Of a stretch of DNA of 64,000 nucleotides, positions 9,914-18,020 are shown piece by piece. This DNA comes from Marinomonas profundi (lineage in GTDB: Bacteria; Pseudomonadota; Gammaproteobacteria; Pseudomonadales; Marinomonadaceae). The stretch is from assembly GCF_020694005.1 (NCBI RefSeq), contig NZ_CP073013.1:3110578-3174577 (forward strand), in the 5' to 3' direction. The notes under the pieces were generated by a model. It was not told where the DNA came from and ran no database searches. It was given only the letters and a program-made list of their open reading frames with translations. How positions within the stretch are numbered: the stretch's first letter is position 1; each line of letters starts with the position of its first letter. A program made the translations under genes and the position numbers.

Positions 9914-11431
9914 TTATACTGGCGTGTGGCTGATTAAAGACACGATGTGTTTAAGGTTTTTGTAATCTTGTTCATTAAATTCTGTGCGCGATTCTAGCCA
10001 AAATAGGGACATTTCGTTGTCTGCGGTTGGGGTCGACGCCAACATGAGGTGGCTGTTTGTCTCAATAATTTGGCCTGAGGTATGAGGTAATTCTGCTCGT
10101 AGTTTGTCTAACTTTGAACCGAATAAGTGTGTTGCCGATTTCGTTGTAGACAGTTTTTTAAATACCTCAGAAGGGGCGTTCCATTGAATGTTTCGGATGG
10201 TTTCACTTTGATAGCCGGATTGGAACAGGGGTGTTGTGGTGGCGTTTGAATTTGAATGTTTAAAAATAATGCTGTGTTGCGCATTTGGGATGGCCTGCTT
10301 GATGGTCTTTAGTGCAAGGCTGGCTTTTTGTTTTGTGTCTGTGTCCGTTGCCTTTTCTAAGGCTTTTTTTAGGGTTGTGATCGGCGAAATGGCGACTTTT
10401 GTGGTCTGATCCATTTTGCTTTCACTGTATAGATTAGGGTCAAGCAGCTGCTGTGCAAGAGGGGCTCTTCCGCCTGTGTTGTATAGTGTGGCGGCTTCGG
10501 CGCTGGCTAAGTGGGCAGACTGTATGATTTCGCCTAGGTGCCGATGTATGGCCGTTGAGACAACTCGGTAGAAAAAAGGCAGGTTCTTTGCGTTCCATCC
10601 CATTAGATTGGCTTGGTGTGCGACCTTGTTTGCACAGTAAGAAAAAATAAGAGGGTTGTTCGTTAATATGTTGAGTCGTTTGTCTTCGGTAAAGCCCGGT
10701 AGCTCATCGGGATGATGCGCTAAATGCGCCAAAGACTGCAGCTCTTTGTGGTTGGGTACGTGTTTGGTCAAAAATGAGTCGATGATTTTATTCGGCGTGT
10801 TCCAAGCATGACAAAGGTGGACGGTGAGTTCATCAATTCGACATCCTAAGGTGCTGATTTCTGCTTGGCTGGCTTGTTCCCCCTGTTTTATTTTTTGATT
10901 GAGCGTGGTCATGGTGGGGTAAGCGTAGAACCACAATAACCATCTGGCGGCATCACGAAATAGCGTGACCCAAAAAATATCGTCTTCGTGGCTTGAGAGT
11001 TTCTTGATGGTCCAGTGCCTCGCGATGGCGGCGGCTTCATAGCTGGTCTGTAGTTCGCTCAAAAAGGCAATGAGGTGCGCTGATTTTTTTTTGCTGATTT
11101 CGTAAGGAATGAATTGTGGTAAGAGTTTTTCTAGACCTTTCATGCCAACGATGGCGGCGGCATGGAAGGGGGTTTTTATTTCGTTGTTTTTATTCGGCAC
11201 AATTCTATTGGCTTCGTTTAATATGGCGAAAGCAAGTAGAGGGTCCGATGCGATGTTGGCTTGTATGCCATCCAGCGTGTCTTCTGTTCGTTTGATTTGA
11301 GTTTTTAGCCGCGCCAAATTAACCGCTCTGACGGGGAATCTTTTGTTTTTTAAAAAATGTAGCCACTCGTTTAGGCCAGAAGGTGTTGTGTCGTTCCCAA
11401 AAGGTGTTGTGTCGTTCATAGCAGATGACAT
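9914..11431 (-). CDS. HDOD-domain protein, upstream of psd and divergent from motA
   Basis: A 505-residue cytoplasmic protein. Residues 30-230 resemble an HDOD domain, a non-catalytic relative of HD phosphohydrolases: SDPLLAFAILNEANRI followed by PFHAAAIVGMKGLEKLLPQF has the typical layout. Residues 240-330 are helical, and the last 170 residues could form a GAF-like sensory part, which is only an impression. HDOD proteins often act in signalling and motility, and this one is divergent from motA, as an equivalent gene is in Pseudomonas. No clear ribosome site precedes either the ATG at 11431 or the in-frame ATG at 11419. A seven-residue repeat (NDTTPFG, NDTTPSG) opens the protein. Confidence 0.7.
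   Translation of the reverse strand: MSSAMNDTTPFGNDTTPSGLNEWLHFLKNKRFPVRAVNLARLKTQIKRTEDTLDGIQANIASDPLLAFAILNEANRIVPNKNNEIKTPFHAAAIVGMKGLEKLLPQFIPYEISKKKSAHLIAFLSELQTSYEAAAIARHWTIKKLSSHEDDIFWVTLFRDAARWLLWFYAYPTMTTLNQKIKQGEQASQAEISTLGCRIDELTVHLCHAWNTPNKIIDSFLTKHVPNHKELQSLAHLAHHPDELPGFTEDKRLNILTNNPLIFSYCANKVAHQANLMGWNAKNLPFFYRVVSTAIHRHLGEIIQSAHLASAEAATLYNTGGRAPLAQQLLDPNLYSESKMDQTTKVAISPITTLKKALEKATDTDTKQKASLALKTIKQAIPNAQHSIIFKHSNSNATTTPLFQSGYQSETIRNIQWNAPSEVFKKLSTTKSATHLFGSKLDKLRAELPHTSGQIIETNSHLMLASTPTADNEMSLFWLESRTEFNEQDYKNLKHIVSLISHTPV
11380..11417. repeat. 21-base tandem duplication in the start of the HDOD gene
   Basis: AAGGTGTTGTGTCGTTC occurs at 11380-11396 and again at 11401-11417, a 21-base period that keeps the reading frame and doubles a heptapeptide at the N terminus of the HDOD protein. 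Confidence 0.85.
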
Positions 11432-11604
11432 TTATAGCTCGGTTGGTTGTGAGTGTTTTGGCCTATTAGCGTTTTTGGTTAACAAGTCAGGCGACAAATT
11501 AAAGTGACTGTTTGCCTTTCTCTATGTGCTCTTATGTTTTGATCTCGTCAATCATACTGTATATTGAGATCAGAGCATACTTTGTCAGTATTAAGGAAGA
11601 AAAT

Positions 11605-12459
11605 ATGTTTGCGTTCGCGGGCGTGCTAGTGGTTATTGTGAGTGTGGTGTTTGGTTACTTGGCATCACATGGAAAAATGTTGGCGCTATGGCAGCCGTTT
11701 GAAGTGGTGATTATCTGTGGTTCTGCGTTAGGTGCTTTTATGGTTGCGAATCCATTTGTGCTGCAGAAAAAAGTATTTAGCATGTTGCCGCAAGTGTTTT
11801 CAGGTAGTCGTCATAATAAGCGCTTTTACACTCAGTTGCTGGGGTTGATGTACTGCCTTTTTCATAAAAGTCGCCAAAATGGCTTTTTGTCGATTGAAGA
11901 AGACATTGAATCGCCTTTTACAAGTGAGTTATTTAATCGTTTTCCTGATGTGATTCGAGATCATGAGGTGATCAATTTTTTGACCGATAATTATCGGATT
12001 TTTACATTGACCGGTTTGCCTGCTTACGAAATGGAGGCAATTATGGACAATGAAATCGAGCAAATCCAAGAGGAACTTGTCGCTCCAAGCCATGCTTTGA
12101 ATCGAGTCGCTGAGGCGTTGCCGGGGTTTGGTATCGTGGCGGCGGTATTGGGGATTGTTATTACCATGGGGTCTATCGGTGGCCCTTTGGAAGAGATAGG
12201 GACACACGTAGCGGCGGCGTTAGTGGGGACTTTTTTGGGTATCTTCTTTGGTTATGGTTTTGTTGGGCCGGCGGCTTCTCACTTGGAAAGTTTAGGGACT
12301 CATGAGCTGAAAGCTTATTTGTGTGTTAAGGCTTGTTTGAATTCCATTGTTTCTGGCTATGCTCCTCCTGTTGCGGTGGAAACGGGGCGCAAATTATTGC
12401 CGCCTGATATGCGGCCGAGTTTTATTGAGTTGTCGAATGATCTTAGGCAGTACCGTTGA
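11605..12459 (+). CDS. motA: Flagellar motor stator protein MotA
   Basis: A 284-residue inner-membrane protein with four membrane segments (about 2-19, 30-48, 172-192 and 205-225), the family layout with a large cytoplasmic loop between the second and third. It forms the ion-driven stator with MotB around the flagellar rotor. EALPGFGIVAAVLGIVITMG and HVAAALVGTFLGIFFGYGFVGP are the conserved third and fourth segments. The ATG at 11605 follows AAGGAAG by five bases; an upstream start at 11512 would add a hydrophobic stretch not found in the family. No clear FliA promoter was found upstream. Confidence 0.96.
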   Translation: MFAFAGVLVVIVSVVFGYLASHGKMLALWQPFEVVIICGSALGAFMVANPFVLQKKVFSMLPQVFSGSRHNKRFYTQLLGLMYCLFHKSRQNGFLSIEEDIESPFTSELFNRFPDVIRDHEVINFLTDNYRIFTLTGLPAYEMEAIMDNEIEQIQEELVAPSHALNRVAEALPGFGIVAAVLGIVITMGSIGGPLEEIGTHVAAALVGTFLGIFFGYGFVGPAASHLESLGTHELKAYLCVKACLNSIVSGYAPPVAVETGRKLLPPDMRPSFIELSNDLRQYR

Positions 12460-12492
12460 TATTCGATTAATTCGAGTGAAGGAGAGTATGGG

Positions 12493-13401
12493 ATGGCGTT
12501 AGGCTCGAATGGGGTGGTGATTCGCCGCGTTAAGAAAGTCAAAAAAGCAGGTGGGCACAGTGGTGCGTGGAAAATTGCGTTGGCTGATTTTGCCTTAGCA
12601 ATGATGGCGCTTTTTTTGGTTTTGTGGTTGTTGAGTGTGGCCTCTCCAGAAGAGTTGGCAAGCATCGAGGGGTATTTTCAAGATCCGACAGGAAAATCCA
12701 CCGCAGGTTATAGTGCGAACCCGATTGATTTGGGTGGAAGTCCTGCAAAGAGCACAGAGAAAAAGTTGGACTTGCAGTTGCCTGAAGTTGGCAGTACCGA
12801 TGTAATGTCTCGCGACACCCGATCAGGCAATGGTTCGGAATCAGCGGACTCTAATAGTCTAAATGATGTGCTGCGTGACGAAATGGAAAGAATGAATATA
12901 GTGGTTTCTGAGGTCGCTAATTTGCGCATTGAAATTACGCCATTGGGGGTTCGAATTACATTATTGGATGACCCTAATAAGCCTATGTTTGAGCGTGGCA
13001 GTGCTCGAATGATGCCGGATATTGAAAATACCTTACTGAGTATGGCGCCCATTTTTAATAAGGTGACAAACCCCATCGTGATCACAGGGCATACGGATTC
13101 TTCGAGTTTTAGCGGTGCGGGGCGTCTTGATAATTGGGACTTATCCGCTATGCGGGCGAACGCGGCGCGTCATATGTTGGCAGAAGGCGGAGTGGAAGAT
13201 AAGCGTATTGCACAGGTGATTGGTTTGTCAGATACCATTCCCTATAATCGCTCTAATACTGATGCGGCTGAAAATCGGCGCATTAGCATTACGTTATTGA
13301 CGGACGATGCCTATAAAAAATTGCTGGATCAGAATCGTCGTAATTTTGGTAATCCTGCCCAGCAATCTGATATAAAACTCACGCCTGCGACGCTTTTTTA
13401 A
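12493..13401 (+). CDS. motB: Flagellar motor stator protein MotB
   Basis: A 302-residue partner of MotA. A basic tail is followed by one membrane segment at about 28-50 with the ion-carrying Asp32 in LADFALAMMALFLVLWLL, a linker, and an OmpA-like peptidoglycan-binding domain in the last 140 residues (ITGHTDSS, NWDLSAMRANAARHML, NRRISITLL). AAGGAGAG lies six bases before the ATG; another ATG five bases earlier is out of frame. Which ion it uses cannot be told from this. Its last four bases overlap the end of the convergent rsgA. Confidence 0.96.
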   Translation: MALGSNGVVIRRVKKVKKAGGHSGAWKIALADFALAMMALFLVLWLLSVASPEELASIEGYFQDPTGKSTAGYSANPIDLGGSPAKSTEKKLDLQLPEVGSTDVMSRDTRSGNGSESADSNSLNDVLRDEMERMNIVVSEVANLRIEITPLGVRITLLDDPNKPMFERGSARMMPDIENTLLSMAPIFNKVTNPIVITGHTDSSSFSGAGRLDNWDLSAMRANAARHMLAEGGVEDKRIAQVIGLSDTIPYNRSNTDAAENRRISITLLTDDAYKKLLDQNRRNFGNPAQQSDIKLTPATLF

Positions 13402-14432
13402 AAAGCGTGGTTGTCTCGAATAGATTGTTTAATCCGTAAGAAGCTTTGAAAGCGGTGTTCGGTGATGTCACCTTTTTTCAATGCTTCTAGGATGGCGCAT
13501 CCGGGCTCTTTTTCATGGGCGCAGTCGCGGAATCGGCAGTAGCCAACATGTGGCCTGAATTCAATAAAGCCATTCAGTAATTCTTCTTCCGAAATATGCC
13601 ACAGACCAAATTCGCGTATACCGGGAGAGTCGATGAGGTCTCCGCCTTTTGGCATATGGAAAAGTCGCGCGGTGGTGGTGGTGTGTACGCCTTTTTTGCG
13701 CTTCTGAGATAGCTCGCCAATGCTAATGTCGATGCCTGGTAATAAGGTGCCGATAAGGGACGATTTCCCGACACCGGATTGGCCAACAAACACACTGGTT
13801 TTGTCTTGTAAAAAATCGTAGAGGACTTCCATTCCGGCTTGTTGCTTAATAGATGTTCTGATGATTTTGTAATTCAAATCTTCATAGGTTTTTAGAAGGC
13901 TGTCTAAGCCTGCTTGGTTGCTGCTATCAATCAAGTCGCATTTATTCAGCAAAATGACTGGCGGAATGCCAACCGTTTCGGCCGCGACTAAATAGCGATC
14001 GATTAAATTAGCGTGGGCGACTGGCTCGGCGGCGATGACAACGACGATGTGGTCTATATTGGCAGCAACGGGTTTTAGTCTGCCGTGCATGTCTGGCCGC
14101 GACAGTGAGGTGTGTCGTGGTGTGGTGGCAACGACCACACCGCCTTCATTTTGTTTGGGGCGCCAAACGACTTTGTCTCCAGTAACGAGCTGACCTAGGT
14201 TTGCTCGTAAGTTGCAGCGTGTGGAAATACCAATAAAAGGCGCCTGCGTGCCTTCAACTTCAACTTGGGTGCCGAAGTGAGAAATGATAATGCCTTCTGT
14301 TTCGGGGCCGAGGTCTGAAGACTGGAGGAGTTCTTCGGCAATATCGCCGCGTTTTTGGGTGCGTTCTACACGCTCTTGTTGAATTCTTTCGATTCGCCAA
14401 GTTTGTTGTTTGGTAAGTTTTCGCTTCGACAT
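13398..14432 (-). CDS. rsgA: Ribosome small subunit-dependent GTPase A
   Basis: A 344-residue GTPase that helps late maturation of the 30S ribosomal subunit. It has an N-terminal OB-fold, then a circularly permuted GTPase domain in which NKCD (G4) comes before GQSGVGKSSL (G1) and DSPG (G3), and a C-terminal zinc part with CRFRDCAHEKEPGC. The permuted order is diagnostic. It is divergent from orn, with 68 bases between them, and converges on motB with a four-base overlap. Confidence 0.97.
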   Translation of the reverse strand: MSKRKLTKQQTWRIERIQQERVERTQKRGDIAEELLQSSDLGPETEGIIISHFGTQVEVEGTQAPFIGISTRCNLRANLGQLVTGDKVVWRPKQNEGGVVVATTPRHTSLSRPDMHGRLKPVAANIDHIVVVIAAEPVAHANLIDRYLVAAETVGIPPVILLNKCDLIDSSNQAGLDSLLKTYEDLNYKIIRTSIKQQAGMEVLYDFLQDKTSVFVGQSGVGKSSLIGTLLPGIDISIGELSQKRKKGVHTTTTARLFHMPKGGDLIDSPGIREFGLWHISEEELLNGFIEFRPHVGYCRFRDCAHEKEPGCAILEALKKGDITEHRFQSFLRIKQSIRDNHAF

Positions 14433-14500
14433 TGGATTCGTCTGGTCATAAAGTAAGGCGCATAGAGTATAATGCTTGGCAATGATAATAAAGGACTTGG

Positions 14501-15064
14501 ATGGTTATGAGCTTAAATGAAGAAAATTTAGTGTGGATTGATCTTGAAATGACAGGGTTAGACCCAGATCAGGACACCATTATTGAAATTGCGACGGTTG
14601 TCACGGACAAGCACTTGAATGTGCTGGCAAAAGGGCCGAACCTTGTTATTCATCAAGAAAAAGCCGTGATGGATGCGATGGATGAGTGGTGTACGCAGCA
14701 TCATGGTGATTCAGGTTTGACCGCTCGGGTGTTGTCTTCGGACATTAGTATGGCGCAAGCGGAAGACGAAACGATTAAGTTTCTGGCGCAATATGTACCA
14801 GCAGGTAAATCGCCTATTTGTGGTAACAGTGTTGGCCAAGATCGTCGTTTTTTATACCGTTACATGCCGAATCTGGAAGTGTTTTTCCATTACCGTTATT
14901 TGGATGTTAGTACGGTGAAAGAGTTGGCTAGACGGTGGAAGCCAGAAGCGTTGGAGGGGTTTCATAAAACCGGCGCTCACTTGGCCTTGGATGATATTTT
15001 AGAGTCTATTGGCGAATTAAAACATTACCGCCGGACTATGTTTGGTCTGGATGATAAAGAATAA
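14501..15064 (+). CDS. orn: Oligoribonuclease
   Basis: A 187-residue DEDDh 3'-5' exonuclease that degrades very short RNAs and the dinucleotide pGpG left from cyclic di-GMP turnover. [11 protein letters not shown] holds the first DxE pair, [11 protein letters not shown] the third acidic residue, and [11 protein letters not shown] the last Asp with the general-base His five residues before it. AAGGA sits five bases before the ATG at 14501; a second ATG at 14507 is possible. A terminator at 15088 ends the gene. Confidence 0.97.
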   Translation: MVMSLNEENLVWIDLEMTGLDPDQDTIIEIATVVTDKHLNVLAKGPNLVIHQEKAVMDAMDEWCTQHHGDSGLTARVLSSDISMAQAEDETIKFLAQYVPAGKSPICGNSVGQDRRFLYRYMPNLEVFFHYRYLDVSTVKELARRWKPEALEGFHKTGAHLALDDILESIGELKHYRRTMFGLDDKE

Positions 15065-15087
15065 ATGATGTTGCGATGATTTTGGGG

Positions 15088-15121
15088 CAAGCCTTATTAA
15101 AACGTTAAGGCTTGTTTTTTT
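15088..15121 (+). terminator. Rho-independent terminator after orn
   Basis: CAAGCCTTA (15088-15096) pairs with TAAGGCTTG (15106-15114) and a T-run follows. It lies between orn and the convergent TauE/SafE gene. Confidence 0.85.
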
Positions 15122-15129
15122 ATTTGTTG

Positions 15130-15879
15130 CTAGTTTAGTGCTGAAATGCCATCCCAGATAAGTTTGACCCCGGTGAGAAAGAGAAAGCTGTACATGGCTT
15201 TGAAAAACACTGTGGTGGATATTTTGTAATGTAGCCAAGCACCGAGTTGAACGCCTAAAAAAGCCACGGGTATAAAGCTGAGTGAGAGCAGTATATTTGA
15301 GGTGTTAAATTGCCCAAGCATGCCGTATGGAATGAGCTTAACGTAGTTGATTGCAGTGAATATAACGGCTGCGGTTGCGACGTATTGGGTTTTATCAAGA
15401 TTGGCTCGGAGTAAATATACGCTCATTGGCGGTCCACCCGCATGAGCAATAAAGCTGGTGAAGCCGCCAAGGCCGCACCAAAACTTGCCTGCAATGGCGC
15501 TAAGTGGCTCGAGTGGCGTGACTCGATTTTTTCTTGGCCAAGCGTTGAGTGTAAAGCCCACAGCAATAACGCCTACCATTATTTTTAGCCAATCGGTCGA
15601 AAACCACGATGCCGTCAATCCGCCAATAATAACGCCTATGATAGCGGCTGGAATGCACTTGATAAGCTGCTCTGTGTTCCACTTCTTCCAGAATTTTTGC
15701 ACGGTAAAAATGTCCATCATGCATAAAATAGGCAGCATAATAGCGGCCGCTACGGTGGGGGACGTTTGCAGAGAGATAAGTGGTACCGCAATGATACCAA
15801 AGGCTCCAGAAAAACCACCTTTAGAGATGCCGGTGATAAAAACGGCAATGGCAATGAGGGAGATAAGTAACCAATCCAT
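15130..15879 (-). CDS. TauE/SafE family membrane permease
   Basis: A 249-residue protein with about eight hydrophobic segments. The start ITGISKGGFSGAFGIIAVPL and the internal GGFTSFIAHAGGPPMSVYLL are the paired motifs of the TauE/SafE family (also known as DUF81), whose members are proposed to export sulfite, sulfoacetate or related small anions. The substrate here is unknown. AAGGA precedes the ATG by six bases. It stands alone between orn and tsaE, where Pseudomonas carries queG and the NAD(P)H-hydrate repair gene nnr. Confidence 0.85.
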   Translation of the reverse strand: MDWLLISLIAIAVFITGISKGGFSGAFGIIAVPLISLQTSPTVAAAIMLPILCMMDIFTVQKFWKKWNTEQLIKCIPAAIIGVIIGGLTASWFSTDWLKIMVGVIAVGFTLNAWPRKNRVTPLEPLSAIAGKFWCGLGGFTSFIAHAGGPPMSVYLLRANLDKTQYVATAAVIFTAINYVKLIPYGMLGQFNTSNILLSLSFIPVAFLGVQLGAWLHYKISTTVFFKAMYSFLFLTGVKLIWDGISALN

Positions 15880-16011
15880 AGAAGTCCTTGGTAGGTGTTT
15901 GCGGTTGATGAGATACAGTGTTGGCTAATTATGAGTGAATACGGCTTGTTTCAAAAGGCTTCTGTATTAGAATTGTCATTATAAGGCTGGCTGACTCGTT
16001 AAGCCGTATTT

Positions 16012-16037
16012 TGGTGGAAAGGAATGGTGGAAAGGAA
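16012..16037. repeat. Two tandem copies of a 13-base unit carrying the tsaE ribosome site
   Basis: TGGTGGAAAGGAA occurs at 16012-16024 and 16025-16037. Each copy contains AAAGGAA, so the Shine-Dalgarno sequence in front of tsaE is present twice; the second is eight bases from the ATG at 16046. Confidence 0.85.
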
Positions 16038-16045
16038 TAGTGGCA

Positions 16046-16516
16046 ATGCGAATAGAAAAAGAAGTGTACGGTGAAGAGGCGATGGAGCGGTTAGGAGGGT
16101 CTATTGCTTTGGTTTTAAAAAACGGTGGAGTGGTCTATTTAGAGGGTGACTTAGGGATGGGTAAAACCACCTTGGTAAGAGGGGTATTACGAGGCTTGGG
16201 GTATCAAGGGCCCGTAAAAAGTCCAACCTATACTCTTGTTGAGCCGTATGAATTAAGTGGTTTAGAGGTCAATCATTTTGACCTGTATCGAGTGGCCGAT
16301 GCCGAAGAGCTTGAGTATATGGGGATTCGCGATTACTTTACAGAAGGCAGCTTGTGTTTGATTGAATGGGCAGATATGGGGCGTGGCGTGCTTCCTGAGG
16401 CGGATTGGGTTATTTCTCTCGGTCTGATTCGGCAAGGTCGTCATGTTTCTTTAGAGGCGCAAACAGAAAAAGGCTATGCCGCTTTTCATGCTTTGCAAAA
16501 GGTTATTACTTCTTGA
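16046..16516 (+). CDS. tsaE: tRNA threonylcarbamoyladenosine ATPase TsaE
   Basis: A 156-residue ATPase needed with TsaB, TsaC and TsaD to make N6-threonylcarbamoyladenosine at tRNA position 37. The P-loop is GDLGMGKTT at residues 34-42, followed by the family blocks SPTYTLVEPY, HFDLYR and LIEWAD. The ATG at 16046 is preferred to an in-frame GTG at 16040, because AAAGGAA ends only two bases before the GTG. amiB, mutL and miaA follow, as in E. coli. Confidence 0.96.
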   Translation: MRIEKEVYGEEAMERLGGSIALVLKNGGVVYLEGDLGMGKTTLVRGVLRGLGYQGPVKSPTYTLVEPYELSGLEVNHFDLYRVADAEELEYMGIRDYFTEGSLCLIEWADMGRGVLPEADWVISLGLIRQGRHVSLEAQTEKGYAAFHALQKVITS

Positions 16517-16602
16517 TGTATAGATGTCTTTACTATAAGTAAGATTGAGATCCATTTAATCAGCGGTTATAGTGTGACAGATATACTAGCTAGCTGTCTG
16601 AT

Positions 16603-17931
16603 ATGCATACTAAATTTCAAATTTGTGTTTTTGTTTTTATTAATTTAATCCTGTCTATTACATGTTCAAGTGTGGTGGCGGCAGAGGTTCGAGATATTCG
16701 CGTTGCTCAACAAGAGGGGGTGACGCGTTTGGTATTTGAGCTGTCTGAAGCCTCAGAGCATCGTATTTTTTCTCTTTCCAATCCAGAACGAATTGTTTTG
16801 GATGTTAGTAATGTCGCTTTAACTCCGTCTGTCGTTAATGGTTTGTCTGCGCTATCGTCTGATGTGTTGATGCGAATTCGTTATGCGAAGCGAGATGATG
16901 GTGTCCGCTTTGTGCTTGATCTCGCGCAATCGGCTAAGGCCAAAAGTACGGTGTTGGCGGCTAATGCGACTTATGGTCCTCGTATATTGGTTGAACTTGA
17001 GTATGGCGCTCGAAAGCCTGCCACCATTGTTAAAAGCTTAGCGAATTTGTCAAAAGAGAAGCGCGATATTGTGATTGCCATTGATCCTGGGCATGGCGGT
17101 AAAGACCCAGGAGCATTGGGGCAGTACAAGGTCCGAGAAAAAGATATTGTTTTGTCGATTGGTAAAGAGTTGGCGAGTCGAATCAATGCGGTGGATGGGT
17201 TTAAAGCGGTATTGACACGATCGACCGATACTTACCTTCAGCTGCGTGACCGCTCTCGTGTGGCACGTGAGGCGAATGCGGATTTAATGATTTCAGTTCA
17301 TGCAGACGCTTTTACTCAACCGAGTGCGCGCGGTGCGTCGGTTTGGGCGCTCTCTTTGAGCGGTAAGACTTCTGAGATGGGGCGGTGGTTGGCTCAACAG
17401 GAAAATTCGGCTGATCTGGTCGGCGGTATTTCATTGGATGATAAAGATCAGCTGTTGGCGGAAGTGCTGTTGGATATGTCGATGAACTCGACTATTCAGA
17501 TGAGTTTAAACGTTGGGAATAGCGTGTTGGGTGAAATGAGAGGCGTGGCTGTGTTGCATAAAGATACGGTGCAGCAGGCGGGTTTTGTGGTGTTGAAATC
17601 ACCTGATATTCCTTCTATTTTGGTTGAAACTGGGTTTGTTTCTAATAAAACCGAGGCGAAGAATTTATCTAGTAGAGCGTACCGGGTCAAGCTGGCAACA
17701 TCGATTGCTAAGGGTGTGGTTGATTATTTTACCAAGAATGCCCCTGATGGTACCTTGGTGGCTTGGAAGCAAAAAAAGCATTCTGACTATATTTACACGG
17801 TAGATAAAGGCGATACTTTGTCGGAGATTGCGCGTCGCAATCAAGTTCCTCTGCCGACCTTGCGTCAAGCTAATAATTTGAATAACGATGTTATTCGGAT
17901 AGGTCAGAAGCTCGTTATACCAGCTGGGTAA
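16603..17931 (+). CDS. amiB: N-acetylmuramoyl-L-alanine amidase AmiB
   Basis: A 442-residue periplasmic zinc amidase that splits septal peptidoglycan at cell separation. Residues 1-27 are a signal peptide ending near VVAAE. An AMIN domain (about 28-125) targets the septum, Amidase_3 covers about 155-375 with the metal-binding IDPGHGGKDPGA, SVHADAF and ETGFVSN motifs, and one LysM domain fills about 395-440 (YTVDKGDTLSEIARR to IGQKLVIP). No good ribosome site is visible before the ATG. It lies 86 bases after tsaE. Confidence 0.96.
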   Translation: MHTKFQICVFVFINLILSITCSSVVAAEVRDIRVAQQEGVTRLVFELSEASEHRIFSLSNPERIVLDVSNVALTPSVVNGLSALSSDVLMRIRYAKRDDGVRFVLDLAQSAKAKSTVLAANATYGPRILVELEYGARKPATIVKSLANLSKEKRDIVIAIDPGHGGKDPGALGQYKVREKDIVLSIGKELASRINAVDGFKAVLTRSTDTYLQLRDRSRVAREANADLMISVHADAFTQPSARGASVWALSLSGKTSEMGRWLAQQENSADLVGGISLDDKDQLLAEVLLDMSMNSTIQMSLNVGNSVLGEMRGVAVLHKDTVQQAGFVVLKSPDIPSILVETGFVSNKTEAKNLSSRAYRVKLATSIAKGVVDYFTKNAPDGTLVAWKQKKHSDYIYTVDKGDTLSEIARRNQVPLPTLRQANNLNNDVIRIGQKLVIPAG

Positions 17932-17973
17932 ATTTTTTAAGTTCTTAGGTTCTTATTGTTGTTGTTTTTTAGG

Positions 17974-18001
17974 CCCTTATTGTTAGTAATAAGGGTTGTT
18001 T
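17974..18001 (+). terminator. Possible terminator between amiB and mutL
   Basis: CCCTTATT (17974-17981) pairs with AATAAGGG (17988-17995) around six bases and is followed by TTGTTTT. The stem is AT-rich, so partial termination is likely and mutL could still receive read-through. Confidence 0.55.
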
Positions 18002-18020
18002 TCATACATAAAGGTCGCTC

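Noticed and set aside
11487-11530. FliA (sigma-28) promoter upstream of motA
   Set aside because: A TAAAGT block is present but no GCCGATAA-like -10 element lies at the right spacing.
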